From Nostoc sp. UHCC 0302 (GTDB taxonomy: Bacteria; Cyanobacteriota; Cyanobacteriia; Cyanobacteriales; Nostocaceae), in contig NZ_CP151099.1 of NCBI RefSeq assembly GCF_038096175.1, positions 3,660,501 through 3,724,500 on the forward strand: a DNA stretch of 64,000 bases, in the 5' to 3' direction. Made by a program: the position numbers and the translations under genes. The notes under the pieces are model-generated. The model saw only the letters and a program-made list of their open reading frames with translations, was not told where the DNA came from and did no database searches. Below are positions 25,456-34,988 of this stretch, in pieces. Every line of letters starts with the position of its first letter. Positions within the stretch are counted from its first letter, which is position 1.

Positions 25456-26637
25456 ATGAACCTAAAGTTTTTGACTTTAAGCAAAGTTTTATTCGTAATA
25501 ATCTTTGTAATGTCTCTTGGTTTTATAGGATACTGGGTGAGCAATAGAATTAGTCAAAAAGTAATAGGAAAATCTATTGCTAAGCAAGTAATATTAACCT
25601 CGATCGCAAAAAAAAGTTCTCAACTCCAGTCACTTTTAGATGAGGTAGTCGCAGAACAGAAAATCCCTGGTGCAGTAATGTACATTTCTACGCCTAAAGG
25701 CCATTGGCTGGCTGCATCTGGTGTCAATAATTTAGCGACCAAAACACCTATGAAACCTACAGATGGTTTTTCTATTGCCAGTATGAGCAAAACCTTTGTG
25801 GCGGTGGTTGTGCTGAAATTAGTGGAACAGGGGAAAATAGAATTAGATCAAGCGATCGCTACTTACTTACCAAGAGATATCAGTCCTCATATTATTAACA
25901 GCGATAAAATTACAGTTCGTCAACTACTCAATAATACCAGTGGTGTTGCTGAATACTTGGCAACACCGGAGTTCATCCAGGCTACAGCTAAAAGAAGTCG
26001 TTCACAGCCTTGGACAGCAAGAGAGGCAATTCAGTATATGTATGATGAAGAACCGCAAGCAAGTCCAGGTGACAAATTTATTTATACTGATAGCAACTAC
26101 ATTCTCTTGGAACTGATTGTAGAGAATATCACCAGAGGAAGTCTTGCACAAGGTATCCGCAGTCAAATTTTAGAACCATTAGGTTTGAACCATACCTTTA
26201 CTGAATTGCGCGAACCAGTAATTGGAGAAGTGGCTACAGGTTATGGCGATCGCCACAAAAATGGTAATCTACATAGTTACGCCAAGGTCAATGATGGCAA
26301 TGGTTTAGGAGATGGTGGATTAGTTTCAACGGCAGAGGATTTAACCAAGTTCGCCACAGCTTTATTTGCTAAAAGAACTTTACTCTCCCCGAAGATGATG
26401 AGAGAAATGCTGAAATTTACAAATAATGGCGAAGGCTATAGCTATGGGTTGGGTGTGGAACGTTTTGCATCGCCTTTGGCAAAATCATTTGGCCATAGTG
26501 GTATAGCCTATGGCTTTACAACATTGCTGACATATTTACCCAATCAAGACACTATCATAGTAGTGCTGCTAAATGCTCAGAATGCTGATATTAAATCAAT
26601 AGCTATAGCAGGTTTAGAAGTTGCTTATCAAAAATGA
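25456..26637 (+). CDS. beta-lactamase-fold serine hydrolase (class C/PBP-like)
   Basis: A 393-residue protein with an N-terminal membrane anchor (about 10-28). The catalytic SxxK is S109-M-S-K112 in SIASMSKTFV. The second motif reads FIYTDSNYILLE, with Y210-T-D in place of the usual Y-S-N. The third is H347-S-G in FGHSGIAYGF. The domain is the beta-lactamase/DD-carboxypeptidase/esterase fold (PF00144). It probably acts on peptide or ester substrates at the outer face of the plasma membrane. Enzyme specificity in this family is not predictable. It is transcribed divergently from fdhD, from a 100-bp shared promoter region. Confidence 0.88.
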   Translation: MNLKFLTLSKVLFVIIFVMSLGFIGYWVSNRISQKVIGKSIAKQVILTSIAKKSSQLQSLLDEVVAEQKIPGAVMYISTPKGHWLAASGVNNLATKTPMKPTDGFSIASMSKTFVAVVVLKLVEQGKIELDQAIATYLPRDISPHIINSDKITVRQLLNNTSGVAEYLATPEFIQATAKRSRSQPWTAREAIQYMYDEEPQASPGDKFIYTDSNYILLELIVENITRGSLAQGIRSQILEPLGLNHTFTELREPVIGEVATGYGDRHKNGNLHSYAKVNDGNGLGDGGLVSTAEDLTKFATALFAKRTLLSPKMMREMLKFTNNGEGYSYGLGVERFASPLAKSFGHSGIAYGFTTLLTYLPNQDTIIVVLLNAQNADIKSIAIAGLEVAYQK

Positions 26638-26699
26638 TATTAATGCGTAAGTAACTTGCTTACAGCTTGTATAGTAGACATTATAATGCCACCTTATTC

Positions 26700-27368
26700 T
26701 TATAAATTTTCTGGATCAATATTCAATTCTCGCAATTTTGCTGCTAAACGTTCAGCACGTTGTGTTTCTTGTTCAGCGAATTCTTCAGGTGTAGGAATTA
26801 ACTGTGCTTCGGCAGTAAAATAGCGCAATTTATTTTCATGAACACCCAAATACAAACTTAGTTGCTGACTCCACAATAATCCTTGAGGATTAGGTTCTAT
26901 AGGTTGATAAGTCCCACCTATTAAGATAAACCCAGCAAATTCTAAATTATTTGGATCAAACCAGAAATATTCTGGTGTGCGAAAGATATCTTGAAAAATT
27001 TGTTTTTTTAAGCCTTTGTCAGTTGATGCTGTAGAATTCGAGAGCAGCTCTACAATTATGTTGGGATATTTTCCATCTTCTTCCCAAACAACCCAACTTT
27101 TGCGAACTTTGCGTTCACATCCCAGCACGACAAAAAAATCTGGGCCTCGGAATTCTTCTGACCTCCGCTGGTGTGGACTGTAGAAAATAGTCAGATTACC
27201 CGCAGCGTAAAAGTCGTTGCGGTTTCGCCACCACAATTCTAAAGATTGTAATAGCAGAATTATTTGGCGTAGATGTAATTCACTTTCCAAAGGCGGTTCG
27301 TCACTATATAAATCCCCTGGAGGAAATATTACATCATCTGGGAAGTCAAAATCTTTAGCGGCGGACAT
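26700..27368 (-). CDS. Uma2 family (DUF820) putative endonuclease
   Basis: A 222-residue member of the Uma2 family, hugely expanded in cyanobacteria and built on a PD-(D/E)xK nuclease core. Visible core elements are GPDFFVVLGCE, KYPNIIVELLSNSTASTDKGLKK and the following strand PEYFWFDPNNLEFAGF. The C-terminal tail (ETQRAERLAAKLRELNIDPEN) is the usual charged helix. Many family members are thought to be selfish or defence-related, but no biochemical role is established. It appears to be monocistronic. Confidence 0.9.
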   Translation of the reverse strand: MSAAKDFDFPDDVIFPPGDLYSDEPPLESELHLRQIILLLQSLELWWRNRNDFYAAGNLTIFYSPHQRRSEEFRGPDFFVVLGCERKVRKSWVVWEEDGKYPNIIVELLSNSTASTDKGLKKQIFQDIFRTPEYFWFDPNNLEFAGFILIGGTYQPIEPNPQGLLWSQQLSLYLGVHENKLRYFTAEAQLIPTPEEFAEQETQRAERLAAKLRELNIDPENL

Positions 27369-27419
27369 GGCTGCAAGTTTTGAATTGATATAAATTTACG
27401 GTAGCAGTTGTTTGAATAT

Positions 27420-29645
27420 CTAGGTTTGTTTTTCCAGACGGACTATTGCGTTATAGTCTGGGACACCTTCAAGCGATCGCTTACTTTTATCTAATAGCAC
27501 ATTACCTTCTGGCCAATGTACTTGTAAGTTACCTGATTGAATGGGTGCGATATAAACTAGCCCTTGTAACTCACCCAATTGATTTTTAAGAATTACCTTA
27601 TCGCCATCTTTTAATCCTAACTTTGCTGCATCAGAAAGATTCATTAGCACCGCTTCTCGTACTGCCCCAGTAATTGCATCCTTGCGTTCCTGCACCATAC
27701 TATTAAACTGTTTACCGCGGCGGGTTGCTAGTAAAAAACAGCCTTCTGGTAACTCTATCTGTGGTGGCAATAATACCCCAAAGTGTGCCTTACCATCCGC
27801 TGTTGCAAAGTTCCAGCCAAAGCATAAATGTGACCCACCATACTGAAACTGATCACCAGCTTGCTGCAAATGTTGAATACCAGCGTATTGTGGGACAACT
27901 TGGGCAATTTCTTGACGCATCGCAGCAGTATTAGCAAAAGCTAGCTTGTCTGCTAAATCTGGTCGTACACGTTTTGCCAATTCCAAAAACACTTCCCATT
28001 CTGGACGCGCTTCCCCAATGCGAGGGCCGGGAATTTCGGGGCTAAAAATTACCCGGCGTTCAGTGTTAGTTTCTGTGACTCCTCCTGGTATTTCATAGCG
28101 AGTAGTAGCAGGTAAAAGCACTACAGTGTCAGCTGGTTCTACTAACATTTGGCTAGACAAGACAATATCCATATGTACCCGCAACGGTATCTGCTTCAGC
28201 GCACCTTCCACATAATCTGGTTCTGGCAGCACTTCTAGGAAATTTCCACCTACGGAGAACAACACATCTAATTGTCCTTGATGTGCCGCATCAATCATTT
28301 CGGGAGCAATTAAACCTTTACTTGCAGGTACTTCAAAACCCCAATGCTGGCTTAATTGAGCAGCATGCTCTGATGTAATAGGCTTACCACCAGGAAATAC
28401 TGTGGCGTAACATCCCATCTCAGCACCACCTTGCACCCCGGAGTGACCGCGAATTGGCATTAAACCGCAGCCTTCCCGACCAACAAACCCTTTTGTAAGA
28501 GCTAGGTTAATGATACTCCGGACATTATCTTCGCCACACTCATGCTGAGTAATGCCCATACTCCAAACAAATACAGCTTTGTTGGCTTCCCCAACCATTT
28601 TGGCAAAGGCGTACATTTCCTCGCGAGAAGCACCAGAAAGTCTTTCTAACTCTTCCCAAGACTGATTTTCTAGTGAGGCTTTTAGTTCTGCAAAGCCAGC
28701 AGTATAACGGTCAATAAATGACTCATCTACCCAGTTGTTGGCAATTATATGTTTAATTGTGCCATTCAAAAATGCGATATCTCCATTCATGTTGACCAAG
28801 AAGAAATCTTCGGCAAACTTAGTTCCAAAAATGGCACTTTCCACAATTGAGGGAACCCAGTAGCGTTCCATTCCAGGTTCGCGGTAAGTATTAATTACTA
28901 CAATCTTAGTGCCAGCTTTCTTTGCGTAATGGAGATATTTGACGGTAACAGGCTGATTGTTGGCAACGTTAGAGCCAATGAACACTAATAAATCCGTACC
29001 AATCCAGTCTTTATAAGAACAAGTGGTGGCCCCTGCGCCGAGAGCAGCCTTTAGTCCTGCTGTACTGGGAGAATGGCAGATACGCGCAGCGTTATCAATA
29101 TTATTACTTCCCATCGCCCGCACAGCTTTTTGAGTTGCGTAGTACGTTTCGTTAACAGTGCCGCGACTGGTAACGTAGAAGCTAAGACGGTCTGGTGTAG
29201 TAGCGCGGATGCGGTGAGCAATTACCTCTAAAGCTTCATCCCAGGTTACACGATGAAAACCTTTTTCTCCTCGTTGACGCAGCATTGGATAGGGAAGCCT
29301 TCCCAAGTCGCGTAATTGGGAACTTTTTTGCTTTTGTAACTGCGAAACATCTGCTAGCAGCATAGGGTCAAAAGCTGACATGGTATTCATCTGCAACAGC
29401 CGCAACCGGACATTGCAGAGATGGATGCCATCTAGTGTCCAATCTTTCATCCCGGTTGTTCCGAGGGCGCAACCATCACAGACACCCTTGTTGAGGATAT
29501 TCCATGCATAGGGCAGCTTGTCACGAGACAGCCAGATAGCGCGAAATACTTCCCAATAGTTGTTGGGGTACTGTTCACCAATGCCAAAGGGCTTCCAACT
29601 TGCCCAATGCTGAGGTGTCCAGTGCTTTTTGGGTTTAGGTAACAT
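27420..29645 (-). CDS. FdhF/YdeP-family molybdopterin oxidoreductase
   Basis: A 741-residue bis-MGD enzyme of the YdeP branch. The N-terminal Cys cluster is C56-x2-C59 plus C77 (GVCDGCALGTT and GIHLCNVR), probably holding an iron-sulfur cluster. Molybdopterin domains follow, with ICHSPSTAGLKAALG and RGHSGVQGGAEMG in the middle. The C-terminal cofactor-binding barrel contains RRGKQFNSMV and KLGLKDGDKVILKN. YdeP relatives are linked to acid and oxidative stress, but their substrate is not settled; formate is one possibility. It lacks partner electron-transfer subunits nearby. FdhD at 24513 probably activates it. Confidence 0.88.
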   Translation of the reverse strand: MLPKPKKHWTPQHWASWKPFGIGEQYPNNYWEVFRAIWLSRDKLPYAWNILNKGVCDGCALGTTGMKDWTLDGIHLCNVRLRLLQMNTMSAFDPMLLADVSQLQKQKSSQLRDLGRLPYPMLRQRGEKGFHRVTWDEALEVIAHRIRATTPDRLSFYVTSRGTVNETYYATQKAVRAMGSNNIDNAARICHSPSTAGLKAALGAGATTCSYKDWIGTDLLVFIGSNVANNQPVTVKYLHYAKKAGTKIVVINTYREPGMERYWVPSIVESAIFGTKFAEDFFLVNMNGDIAFLNGTIKHIIANNWVDESFIDRYTAGFAELKASLENQSWEELERLSGASREEMYAFAKMVGEANKAVFVWSMGITQHECGEDNVRSIINLALTKGFVGREGCGLMPIRGHSGVQGGAEMGCYATVFPGGKPITSEHAAQLSQHWGFEVPASKGLIAPEMIDAAHQGQLDVLFSVGGNFLEVLPEPDYVEGALKQIPLRVHMDIVLSSQMLVEPADTVVLLPATTRYEIPGGVTETNTERRVIFSPEIPGPRIGEARPEWEVFLELAKRVRPDLADKLAFANTAAMRQEIAQVVPQYAGIQHLQQAGDQFQYGGSHLCFGWNFATADGKAHFGVLLPPQIELPEGCFLLATRRGKQFNSMVQERKDAITGAVREAVLMNLSDAAKLGLKDGDKVILKNQLGELQGLVYIAPIQSGNLQVHWPEGNVLLDKSKRSLEGVPDYNAIVRLEKQT

Positions 29646-30530
29646 GGCGCAGTGTGTGGGTTACTGAATTCTTCAAGGCTACCGTTTTGAGTAGGATTTG
29701 AGTAGCAGGCTGTTAAAAATCCACACAGAGCAGATAAAACTGTGAAAACTAATTTATTGACATTGCTGAGTAAAGGTATGAATTTGTATCACGCAGAGGA
29801 GCCACTGCGTTGCGCGGGTTTCCAAGACACTCCGTTGGACGGCTTTGCCGGCTTGAAGGAAGTGCCGCCGCGTTGTAGCAAGTAGCGTCGCGCAGAGGTA
29901 CAGAGAATATGAGTTTGAGAGATTGAGAGATTGAATTTTTGACTTTCATACTCAAATTCAGCAATGCTAATTTATTCTCACATAATATGGCTTGGTGCGA
30001 TCGCTCAATCAGAAACTGTGTATTTTTTTGACTAATAAATAGCGAATTAAATAAATTTCTCAAATTCACCAACGAAAATACATCTTAGTAGTTCAAAAGA
30101 GTGGTTGCTTGAGTCCCTTTCCTCAACCAAATTTACCCATTAATATCGGTTTGTGTTTTTAATCTCATTTCTTCGAGACTAAAATAAACTGACAAAAACT
30201 AATAAACATTTTAGAGATACTACTTCTTTTTATTTATATCTATTAGATGATACTCATATACTTTATTTATGATTTTGCTTATAAATATTCAGTAAATTTT
30301 AACATTTAACAGTAAATTTTCAGTAAAGATACTCCTCTATATTCTATCTCTTGAGAGATGTAATAATCCATTCTTGAGAAAGAGCCGTTCACAAGAGTGT
30401 TGGAGTTATTCTAAAAGAAATTCAAGCAACAAGTAGCAAAAATAAGACTACAACATAGCTAAGAATTTTTGTTCTATGAAAGCTACAAATTTTAAAAGCT
30501 TTCAATTTTTACCTTACTTTATTAACACCC
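29646..30530. other. 885-bp spacer with dispersed repeat
   Basis: No convincing gene. A G/C-rich dispersed repeat lies at about 29785-29910 (GAGCCACTGCGTTGCGCGGG, then CGTTGTAGCAAG). Relatives sit at 36420-36465 and about 44960-45000. The rest is strongly AT-rich, with the promoter of the downstream membrane protein gene somewhere in 30300-30520. The minus-strand frame at 29749-30072 crosses the repeat and is not credible as a gene. Confidence 0.55.
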
Positions 30531-31226
30531 ATGACTAACAAAAACGATTACCCAAACTATAACCGCGAAGTTCGAGAAGAGTCTTACATAGACCCAAACG
30601 GACAAATAAAAACTAACGTGAAACAAACAGAAGAAACGGTTAATAACAGCTTTGTTGAGCCTAAATCTAATTCTTACAGGAATGGTTATGTTGATGCTCA
30701 AGAAGATTTAGTAACTCGCGATAATAACAATAGCGCCAGCGGGTTATTAATGGGCTTGCTGTTCGCCTCCTTATTAGGCTTAGTTGGTGGTGTTATCTTC
30801 TTCCTCAACCAACGCAACGATACACCAACTCCAGTTGCACCTGCAATAGTAGTTCCGCAAAAATCAGAGGCGCAGCAAGCTCCTCAAAAACAAACCACTA
30901 TTATTGAAAGAACTAAAGAAGTTGCTGTTCCAGTTCCACAGCAGCAAGTTCCTGCACCTCAACCATCCACGCCTGTACCACAACAAGACATTAATATTTC
31001 TATTCCTAATCCTGCGCCAGTACCGCTGACGAAGCAACAAGCGCCTTCACAACCTCAAACTCCTAAAGAATCCGAAAATCAGAGTAATAAAACTTCTCCT
31101 CAAGAGACAAACAGCGATACTACCTCTACTTCTGCTCAAGATAAATCAACTCAAACTGATGCAACATCAGGCAGTAGTTCAGGAAGTGCTGGTACTGGTA
31201 GTACTGAAAATTCGGCTCCAAAATAG
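30531..31226 (+). CDS. membrane-anchored Pro/Gln/Ser-rich protein of unknown function
   Basis: 231 residues: a charged N-terminal cytosolic part (1-68, with YIDPNGQIKTNVKQ), one membrane helix (about 70-92, GLLMGLLFASLLGLVGGVIF), then an extended low-complexity tail rich in Pro, Gln, Val, Ser and Thr. There is no enzyme motif. A tail of this composition outside the membrane could span part of the periplasm or bind the wall. It stands alone, with a strong terminator 35 bp past its stop. Similar small proteins are common in Nostocales, but I cannot name a family. Confidence 0.75.
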   Translation: MTNKNDYPNYNREVREESYIDPNGQIKTNVKQTEETVNNSFVEPKSNSYRNGYVDAQEDLVTRDNNNSASGLLMGLLFASLLGLVGGVIFFLNQRNDTPTPVAPAIVVPQKSEAQQAPQKQTTIIERTKEVAVPVPQQQVPAPQPSTPVPQQDINISIPNPAPVPLTKQQAPSQPQTPKESENQSNKTSPQETNSDTTSTSAQDKSTQTDATSGSSSGSAGTGSTENSAPK

Positions 31227-31261
31227 TCAGAATAAGTTGACTAACTTAGCTCTAAGTTAGC

Positions 31262-31297
31262 AATCCTCTCCAAATCAAGGAGAGGATTTTTTTATTT
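31262..31297 (+). terminator. Rho-independent terminator
   Basis: A 10-bp stem AATCCTCTCC / GGAGAGGATT with a 7-nt loop (AAATCAA), followed directly by TTTTTATTTT. It lies 35 bp past the stop of the membrane protein gene. A smaller hairpin CTAACTTAG/CTAAGTTAG (31241-31260) comes just before it. Confidence 0.9.
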
Positions 31298-31606
31298 TGA
31301 AGTTTTCAGGAATTTAATATTGAGTAATTCATACTAAATTTTCATACAAATTGTTTTTTAACTGCTGAACTTTAATAATTCTATTATTTAAATTGTTTTT
31401 TATATTAACAGCAATTAATTTTAGTAATTAATCCTACTAAAGTAGTATAATTGAAATTATTTAAATTAATAAGTGATAGTCAGCATAAAAGAAAGGTTAA
31501 GATAAGGATTTCCAATCGTTAATTTACATATCCGCAAGTTATTAATAGTAAAAATGCTATCTTAATAGGCGAAGGTCATCTGCTATAGTTTTTGAGGGAT
31601 AAAGCT
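31298..31606. other. promoter region of the aldolase gene
   Basis: About 300 bp of AT-rich DNA without a coding frame. The GAGG at 31594-31597 is the ribosome-binding site of the aldolase. No recognisable NtcA or other operator was found by eye. Confidence 0.4.
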
Positions 31607-32689
31607 ATGACTTCTACGCTATCTGCGCCAAATTCTATCGAGTCCTTGTTAGGGAAAGAGGCAGAAGACTTGCTCACCTACAAGGCAAAAGTTTCTCAGG
31701 ATTTACTACATTTGCCGGGGCCAGACTTTGTTGATCGAGTCTGGTTGAATAGCGATCGCAATCCCCAAGTATTACGCAATCTCCAGTTACTGTACTCTAC
31801 TGGTCGCCTTGCGAATACTGGCTATCTGTCGATTTTACCAGTAGACCAAGGCATTGAACACTCAGCCGCTGCATCTTTTGCACCCAATCCGATTTACTTT
31901 GATCCAGAAAATATTGTCAAGTTAGCGATCGCATCTGGTTGCAACGCTGTAGCTACAACTTTGGGAGTATTGGGTAGCGTATCCCGTAAATATGCCCACA
32001 AAATCCCCTTTATTGCCAAACTCAATCACAACGAACTGCTGACTGTCCCCAATCAATTTGATCAGGTATTGTTTGCTGATGCTGAACAAGCTTGGAATTT
32101 GGGTGCAGCAGCAGTAGGCGCGACAATTTATTTTGGTTCAGAGCAATCTGCTAGACAAATTCATGAAATTAGCCAAGCTTTTAAACGCGCCCATGAACTC
32201 GGCTTAGCCACTATTCTCTGGTGTTATCTACGTAACAACGCTTTTAAACAAGATAAAGATTACCATCTTGCCGCCGACCTCACCGGACAGGCAAATCATT
32301 TGGGTGTGACGATTGAAGCCGACATCATTAAACAAAAGTTACCCGAAAATAACAATGGTTACGGAGCAGTTGCTAAAGCAATTGGTAAAAGTTACGGCAA
32401 AACAGATGAAAGAGTTTATACAGACTTGACTAGTGATCACCCAATTGATTTGACTCGTTACCAAGTGCTGAATTGCTACGCTGGACGTGCGGGGCTGATT
32501 AACTCCGGTGGGGCGACTGGTAAAAATGACTTCGCAGAAGCAGTTCGCACCGCTGTAATTAACAAACGCGCTGGTGGTACAGGCTTAATTTCTGGACGCA
32601 AAACCTTCCAACGCCCCTTTGAAGAAGGAGTAAAACTGTTTCACGCCATTCAGGATGTTTATTTGTCGTCAGATGTAACGATAGCGTAG
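31607..32689 (+). CDS. fbaB: class I fructose-bisphosphate aldolase (DhnA/FbaB type)
   Basis: 360 residues from ATG 31607, chosen because GAGG precedes it; an in-frame TTG at 31592 would add 5. The fold is the DhnA/FbaB class I aldolase, with [17 protein letters not shown] near the N-terminus, [11 protein letters not shown], and [20 protein letters not shown] followed by KQKLP, where the Lys is the likely Schiff-base residue. [18 protein letters not shown] and [14 protein letters not shown] form the phosphate-binding end. It cleaves fructose-1,6-bisphosphate (and condenses in the Calvin cycle) without metal, alongside the class II enzyme cyanobacteria also have. Monocistronic. Confidence 0.92.
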   Translation: MTSTLSAPNSIESLLGKEAEDLLTYKAKVSQDLLHLPGPDFVDRVWLNSDRNPQVLRNLQLLYSTGRLANTGYLSILPVDQGIEHSAAASFAPNPIYFDPENIVKLAIASGCNAVATTLGVLGSVSRKYAHKIPFIAKLNHNELLTVPNQFDQVLFADAEQAWNLGAAAVGATIYFGSEQSARQIHEISQAFKRAHELGLATILWCYLRNNAFKQDKDYHLAADLTGQANHLGVTIEADIIKQKLPENNNGYGAVAKAIGKSYGKTDERVYTDLTSDHPIDLTRYQVLNCYAGRAGLINSGGATGKNDFAEAVRTAVINKRAGGTGLISGRKTFQRPFEEGVKLFHAIQDVYLSSDVTIA

Positions 32690-32696
32690 AGTGGGT

Positions 32697-32719
32697 GGGG
32701 AGTAGGGAGTAGGGAGTAG
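32697..32719. repeat. STRR array (GGGAGTA units)
   Basis: About three 7-bp units GGGAGTA directly after the aldolase stop. The complementary-looking CCCCAATCCCCACTCCCC lies near 32760, so the aldolase transcript end could fold on itself. Confidence 0.75.
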
Positions 32720-32877
32720 AGAAGTGGGGGAATGAGGAAATAAATTCTTTTTTGTTATCCCCAATCCCCACTCCCCAATCCCTTTTATATATAAGTAACC
32801 AGTCTAGAGGAAGACGTTAGCTCATTGGTAGTTTCCTAACATTCAGGTGTTTCCCAAAGAGTTAGGAGATTTTCCTG

Positions 32878-33234
32878 ATGTTGGAAATCCAGAGAAAAAT
32901 TAATCAATTGGGTCGCAAAATTGCAATAGTAATGCTGGCTGCTTTAGTCTGGGTAATTAGCTTACCTGCTAACTCAGTTCATGCAGACGGTTATTTTGCA
33001 GAAAAAGAGCGCAAGACAGAATCGTCTAAGCCTTATTATTCTGCCAAAGACCGCAGGACAGAACGAACTGCTCCTGACAGACCTTACTATGCTAATAAAG
33101 AACGTCCAAGGAATAGAACAACTGCTCGTGATTCTATCGACGATCGCAGGCGAGTAGACGCAAAAGACTATGATCGTACTGGAGCTGAAAGAGATTTAGG
33201 CCGAGATAGATCAGTTAGAAGGGATTTAGATTAA
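32878..33234 (+). CDS. small secreted basic protein of unknown function
   Basis: 118 residues. The signal peptide IAIVMLAALVWVISLPANSVHA (about 15-36) is followed by a short, very charged mature part rich in Arg, Asp and Tyr. It contains loose repeats PYYSAKDRRTE and PYYANKERPRN (about 47-75) and no Cys. An AGGAG ribosome-binding site precedes the ATG. The composition suggests an extended, nucleic-acid- or polyanion-binding or wall-associated peptide. No family recognised. Confidence 0.7.
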   Translation: MLEIQRKINQLGRKIAIVMLAALVWVISLPANSVHADGYFAEKERKTESSKPYYSAKDRRTERTAPDRPYYANKERPRNRTTARDSIDDRRRVDAKDYDRTGAERDLGRDRSVRRDLD

Positions 33235-33538
33235 GTCCAACGGATATGGAGACGTGAGGGATCACGTCTCTACAAACTAAGCAGTAGAGTTTATTTGCTT
33301 ACTCTTGTCTCGTGGCTAAATTACCGAATTTTTTTACCAACCGCTTTCGCGTTAGCGTCTGTCTGCGACACGCTGCGCGAACGTAGAGAAGAACGCTAAG
33401 CAAGAAAAGAACTAATCTTATAGCAGGAAGAAAGTAGGTTATCTATTGCTTATTAGCTAAGGAATTTAGAAAAGGTAAATCTTGGTAGAGATTCTGGGAT
33501 ATCCTAAAATAAGTGAAAGATTTGCCGAATAAGTAAGA
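33235..33538. other. spacer with hairpin repeats
   Basis: No gene. A hairpin GAGACGTGA/TCACGTCTC at 33249-33270, a member of the cgcgtctctac repeat family, lies 15 bp past the small secreted protein gene and may end its transcript. A second dispersed repeat at about 33345-33405 reads GTCTGCGACACGCTGCGCG, then GTAGAGAAGAACGC. Confidence 0.55.
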
Positions 33539-34705
33539 ATGAAGCTGGCAGCAAGAGTAAGTCAGGTAACACCTTCTTTAACCTTAGCGATCGCAGCCAA
33601 GGCTAAGGCACTGAAGGCAGAAGGAATAGATGTTTGTAGTTTTAGCGCCGGAGAACCAGATTTTGATACTCCAGCCCACATCAAAGCCGCAGCAGCGAAA
33701 GCTTTGGATGAAGGCAAAACCAAGTATGGTGCAGCATCTGGAGAGCCAAAGTTAAGGGAAGCGATCGCCCACAAGCTTAAAACTGATAACAATCTTGATT
33801 ACAAAGCAGAAAATGTCATCGTCACTAATGGCGGTAAGCATTCTCTCTACAACTTGATGGTGGCGCTGATTGATCCGGGTGATGAAGTCATTATCCCTGC
33901 TCCCTATTGGCTAAGTTATCCCGAAATGGTGACCTTAGTCGGTGGAGTACCAGTGATTGTGCATACAGATGCAACGACTGGTTATAAAATCACCCCCGAA
34001 CAACTCCGCAAAGCCATCACCCCCAGAACAAAGTTATTTATCCTCAACTCCCCATCGAATCCCACAGGGATGGTTTACACGCCAGAGGAAATTAAAGCAC
34101 TGGCGCAGGTAGTAGTTGATGCAGATATCTTAGTTGTCTCTGACGAGATTTACGAGAAGATTCTCTACGACGGTGCAGAACATATCAGCATCGGTTCACT
34201 AGGGAAGGAAATTTTTGACCGGACTTTGATTAGTAACGGCTTTGCCAAAGCTTACTCCATGACAGGGTGGCGACTGGGCTATTTAGCAGGGCCAGTGGAA
34301 ATTATCAAAGCCGCAAGTACCATCCAAGGACACAGTACATCGAATGTGTGTACCTTTGCTCAATATGGGGCGATCGCCGCGCTACAAGGTTCACAAGACT
34401 GCGTAGAAGAAATGCGCCAAGCCTTCGCCAAACGCCGACAGGTAATGTTAGACAGACTCAACGCCATTCCCGGATTGAGTACCGCAAAACCAGACGGTGC
34501 ATTTTATCTATTTCCTGACATCAGCAAAACAGGTTTAAAATCTCTAAAATTTTGTGACGCCTTGCTTGAAGAACAACAAGTTGCCGTCATTCCTGGAATT
34601 GCCTTTGGTGCTGATGACAATATTCGCCTATCCTACGCCACCGATTTGCCAACAATTGAAAAAGGAATGGATAGGTTAGAGAAATTTGTCAAGTCACGTA
34701 TTTAG
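33539..34705 (+). CDS. aspC: aspartate aminotransferase (class I/II PLP)
   Basis: A 388-residue PLP enzyme of the Ib aspartate aminotransferase group. The PLP lysine is K237 in [17 protein letters not shown]. Other family marks are [39 protein letters not shown] and [13 protein letters not shown]. It exchanges amino groups between aspartate and 2-oxoglutarate; some Ib enzymes also accept prephenate, so an arogenate-forming role is possible. Cytosolic and monocistronic. Confidence 0.92.
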   Translation: MKLAARVSQVTPSLTLAIAAKAKALKAEGIDVCSFSAGEPDFDTPAHIKAAAAKALDEGKTKYGAASGEPKLREAIAHKLKTDNNLDYKAENVIVTNGGKHSLYNLMVALIDPGDEVIIPAPYWLSYPEMVTLVGGVPVIVHTDATTGYKITPEQLRKAITPRTKLFILNSPSNPTGMVYTPEEIKALAQVVVDADILVVSDEIYEKILYDGAEHISIGSLGKEIFDRTLISNGFAKAYSMTGWRLGYLAGPVEIIKAASTIQGHSTSNVCTFAQYGAIAALQGSQDCVEEMRQAFAKRRQVMLDRLNAIPGLSTAKPDGAFYLFPDISKTGLKSLKFCDALLEEQQVAVIPGIAFGADDNIRLSYATDLPTIEKGMDRLEKFVKSRI

Positions 34706-34735
34706 ATTTGGGAGATAAGAGACAGGAGAAAAGAA

Positions 34736-34798
34736 GAAGTTGACCTTTTGAGGGTCAACGTTGACCTTCGGAACCTCAACGTTGACCCTCAGAACCTC
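34736..34798. repeat. 21-bp tandem repeat, three units
   Basis: Units at 34736, 34757 and 34778 share GTTGACC, and the last two are near-identical (AACGTTGACC and GAACCTC parts). The period equals that of the 4168-4392 array, and one frame again gives heptapeptides (VNVDLRN, LNVDPQN). Each unit contains the palindromic core AACGTT. The sequence downstream to about 34965 is the common CTTTGCGCC/ACGCAGAGACGCAGAG dispersed repeat. Confidence 0.7.
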
Positions 34799-34988
34799 TC
34801 ACATCACCCTTTCGCGCTCTTCTTTGCGCCTTTGCGACGCCAGTTGCTTCTCCTGTCGGAGACGCTGCGCGAACAAGTCGGCAGAGCCGCCCAACGCACT
34901 GGCTCACCTTTGCGTGAGACACAAAAATCTTATTTATTTGCACGCAGAGACGCAGAGACACAGAGAATTGACCTATCTTAATTACGAA

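Noticed and set aside
29749-30072. 107-codon minus-strand open frame
   Set aside because: Its C-terminal half is translated from a dispersed repeat; no homology.
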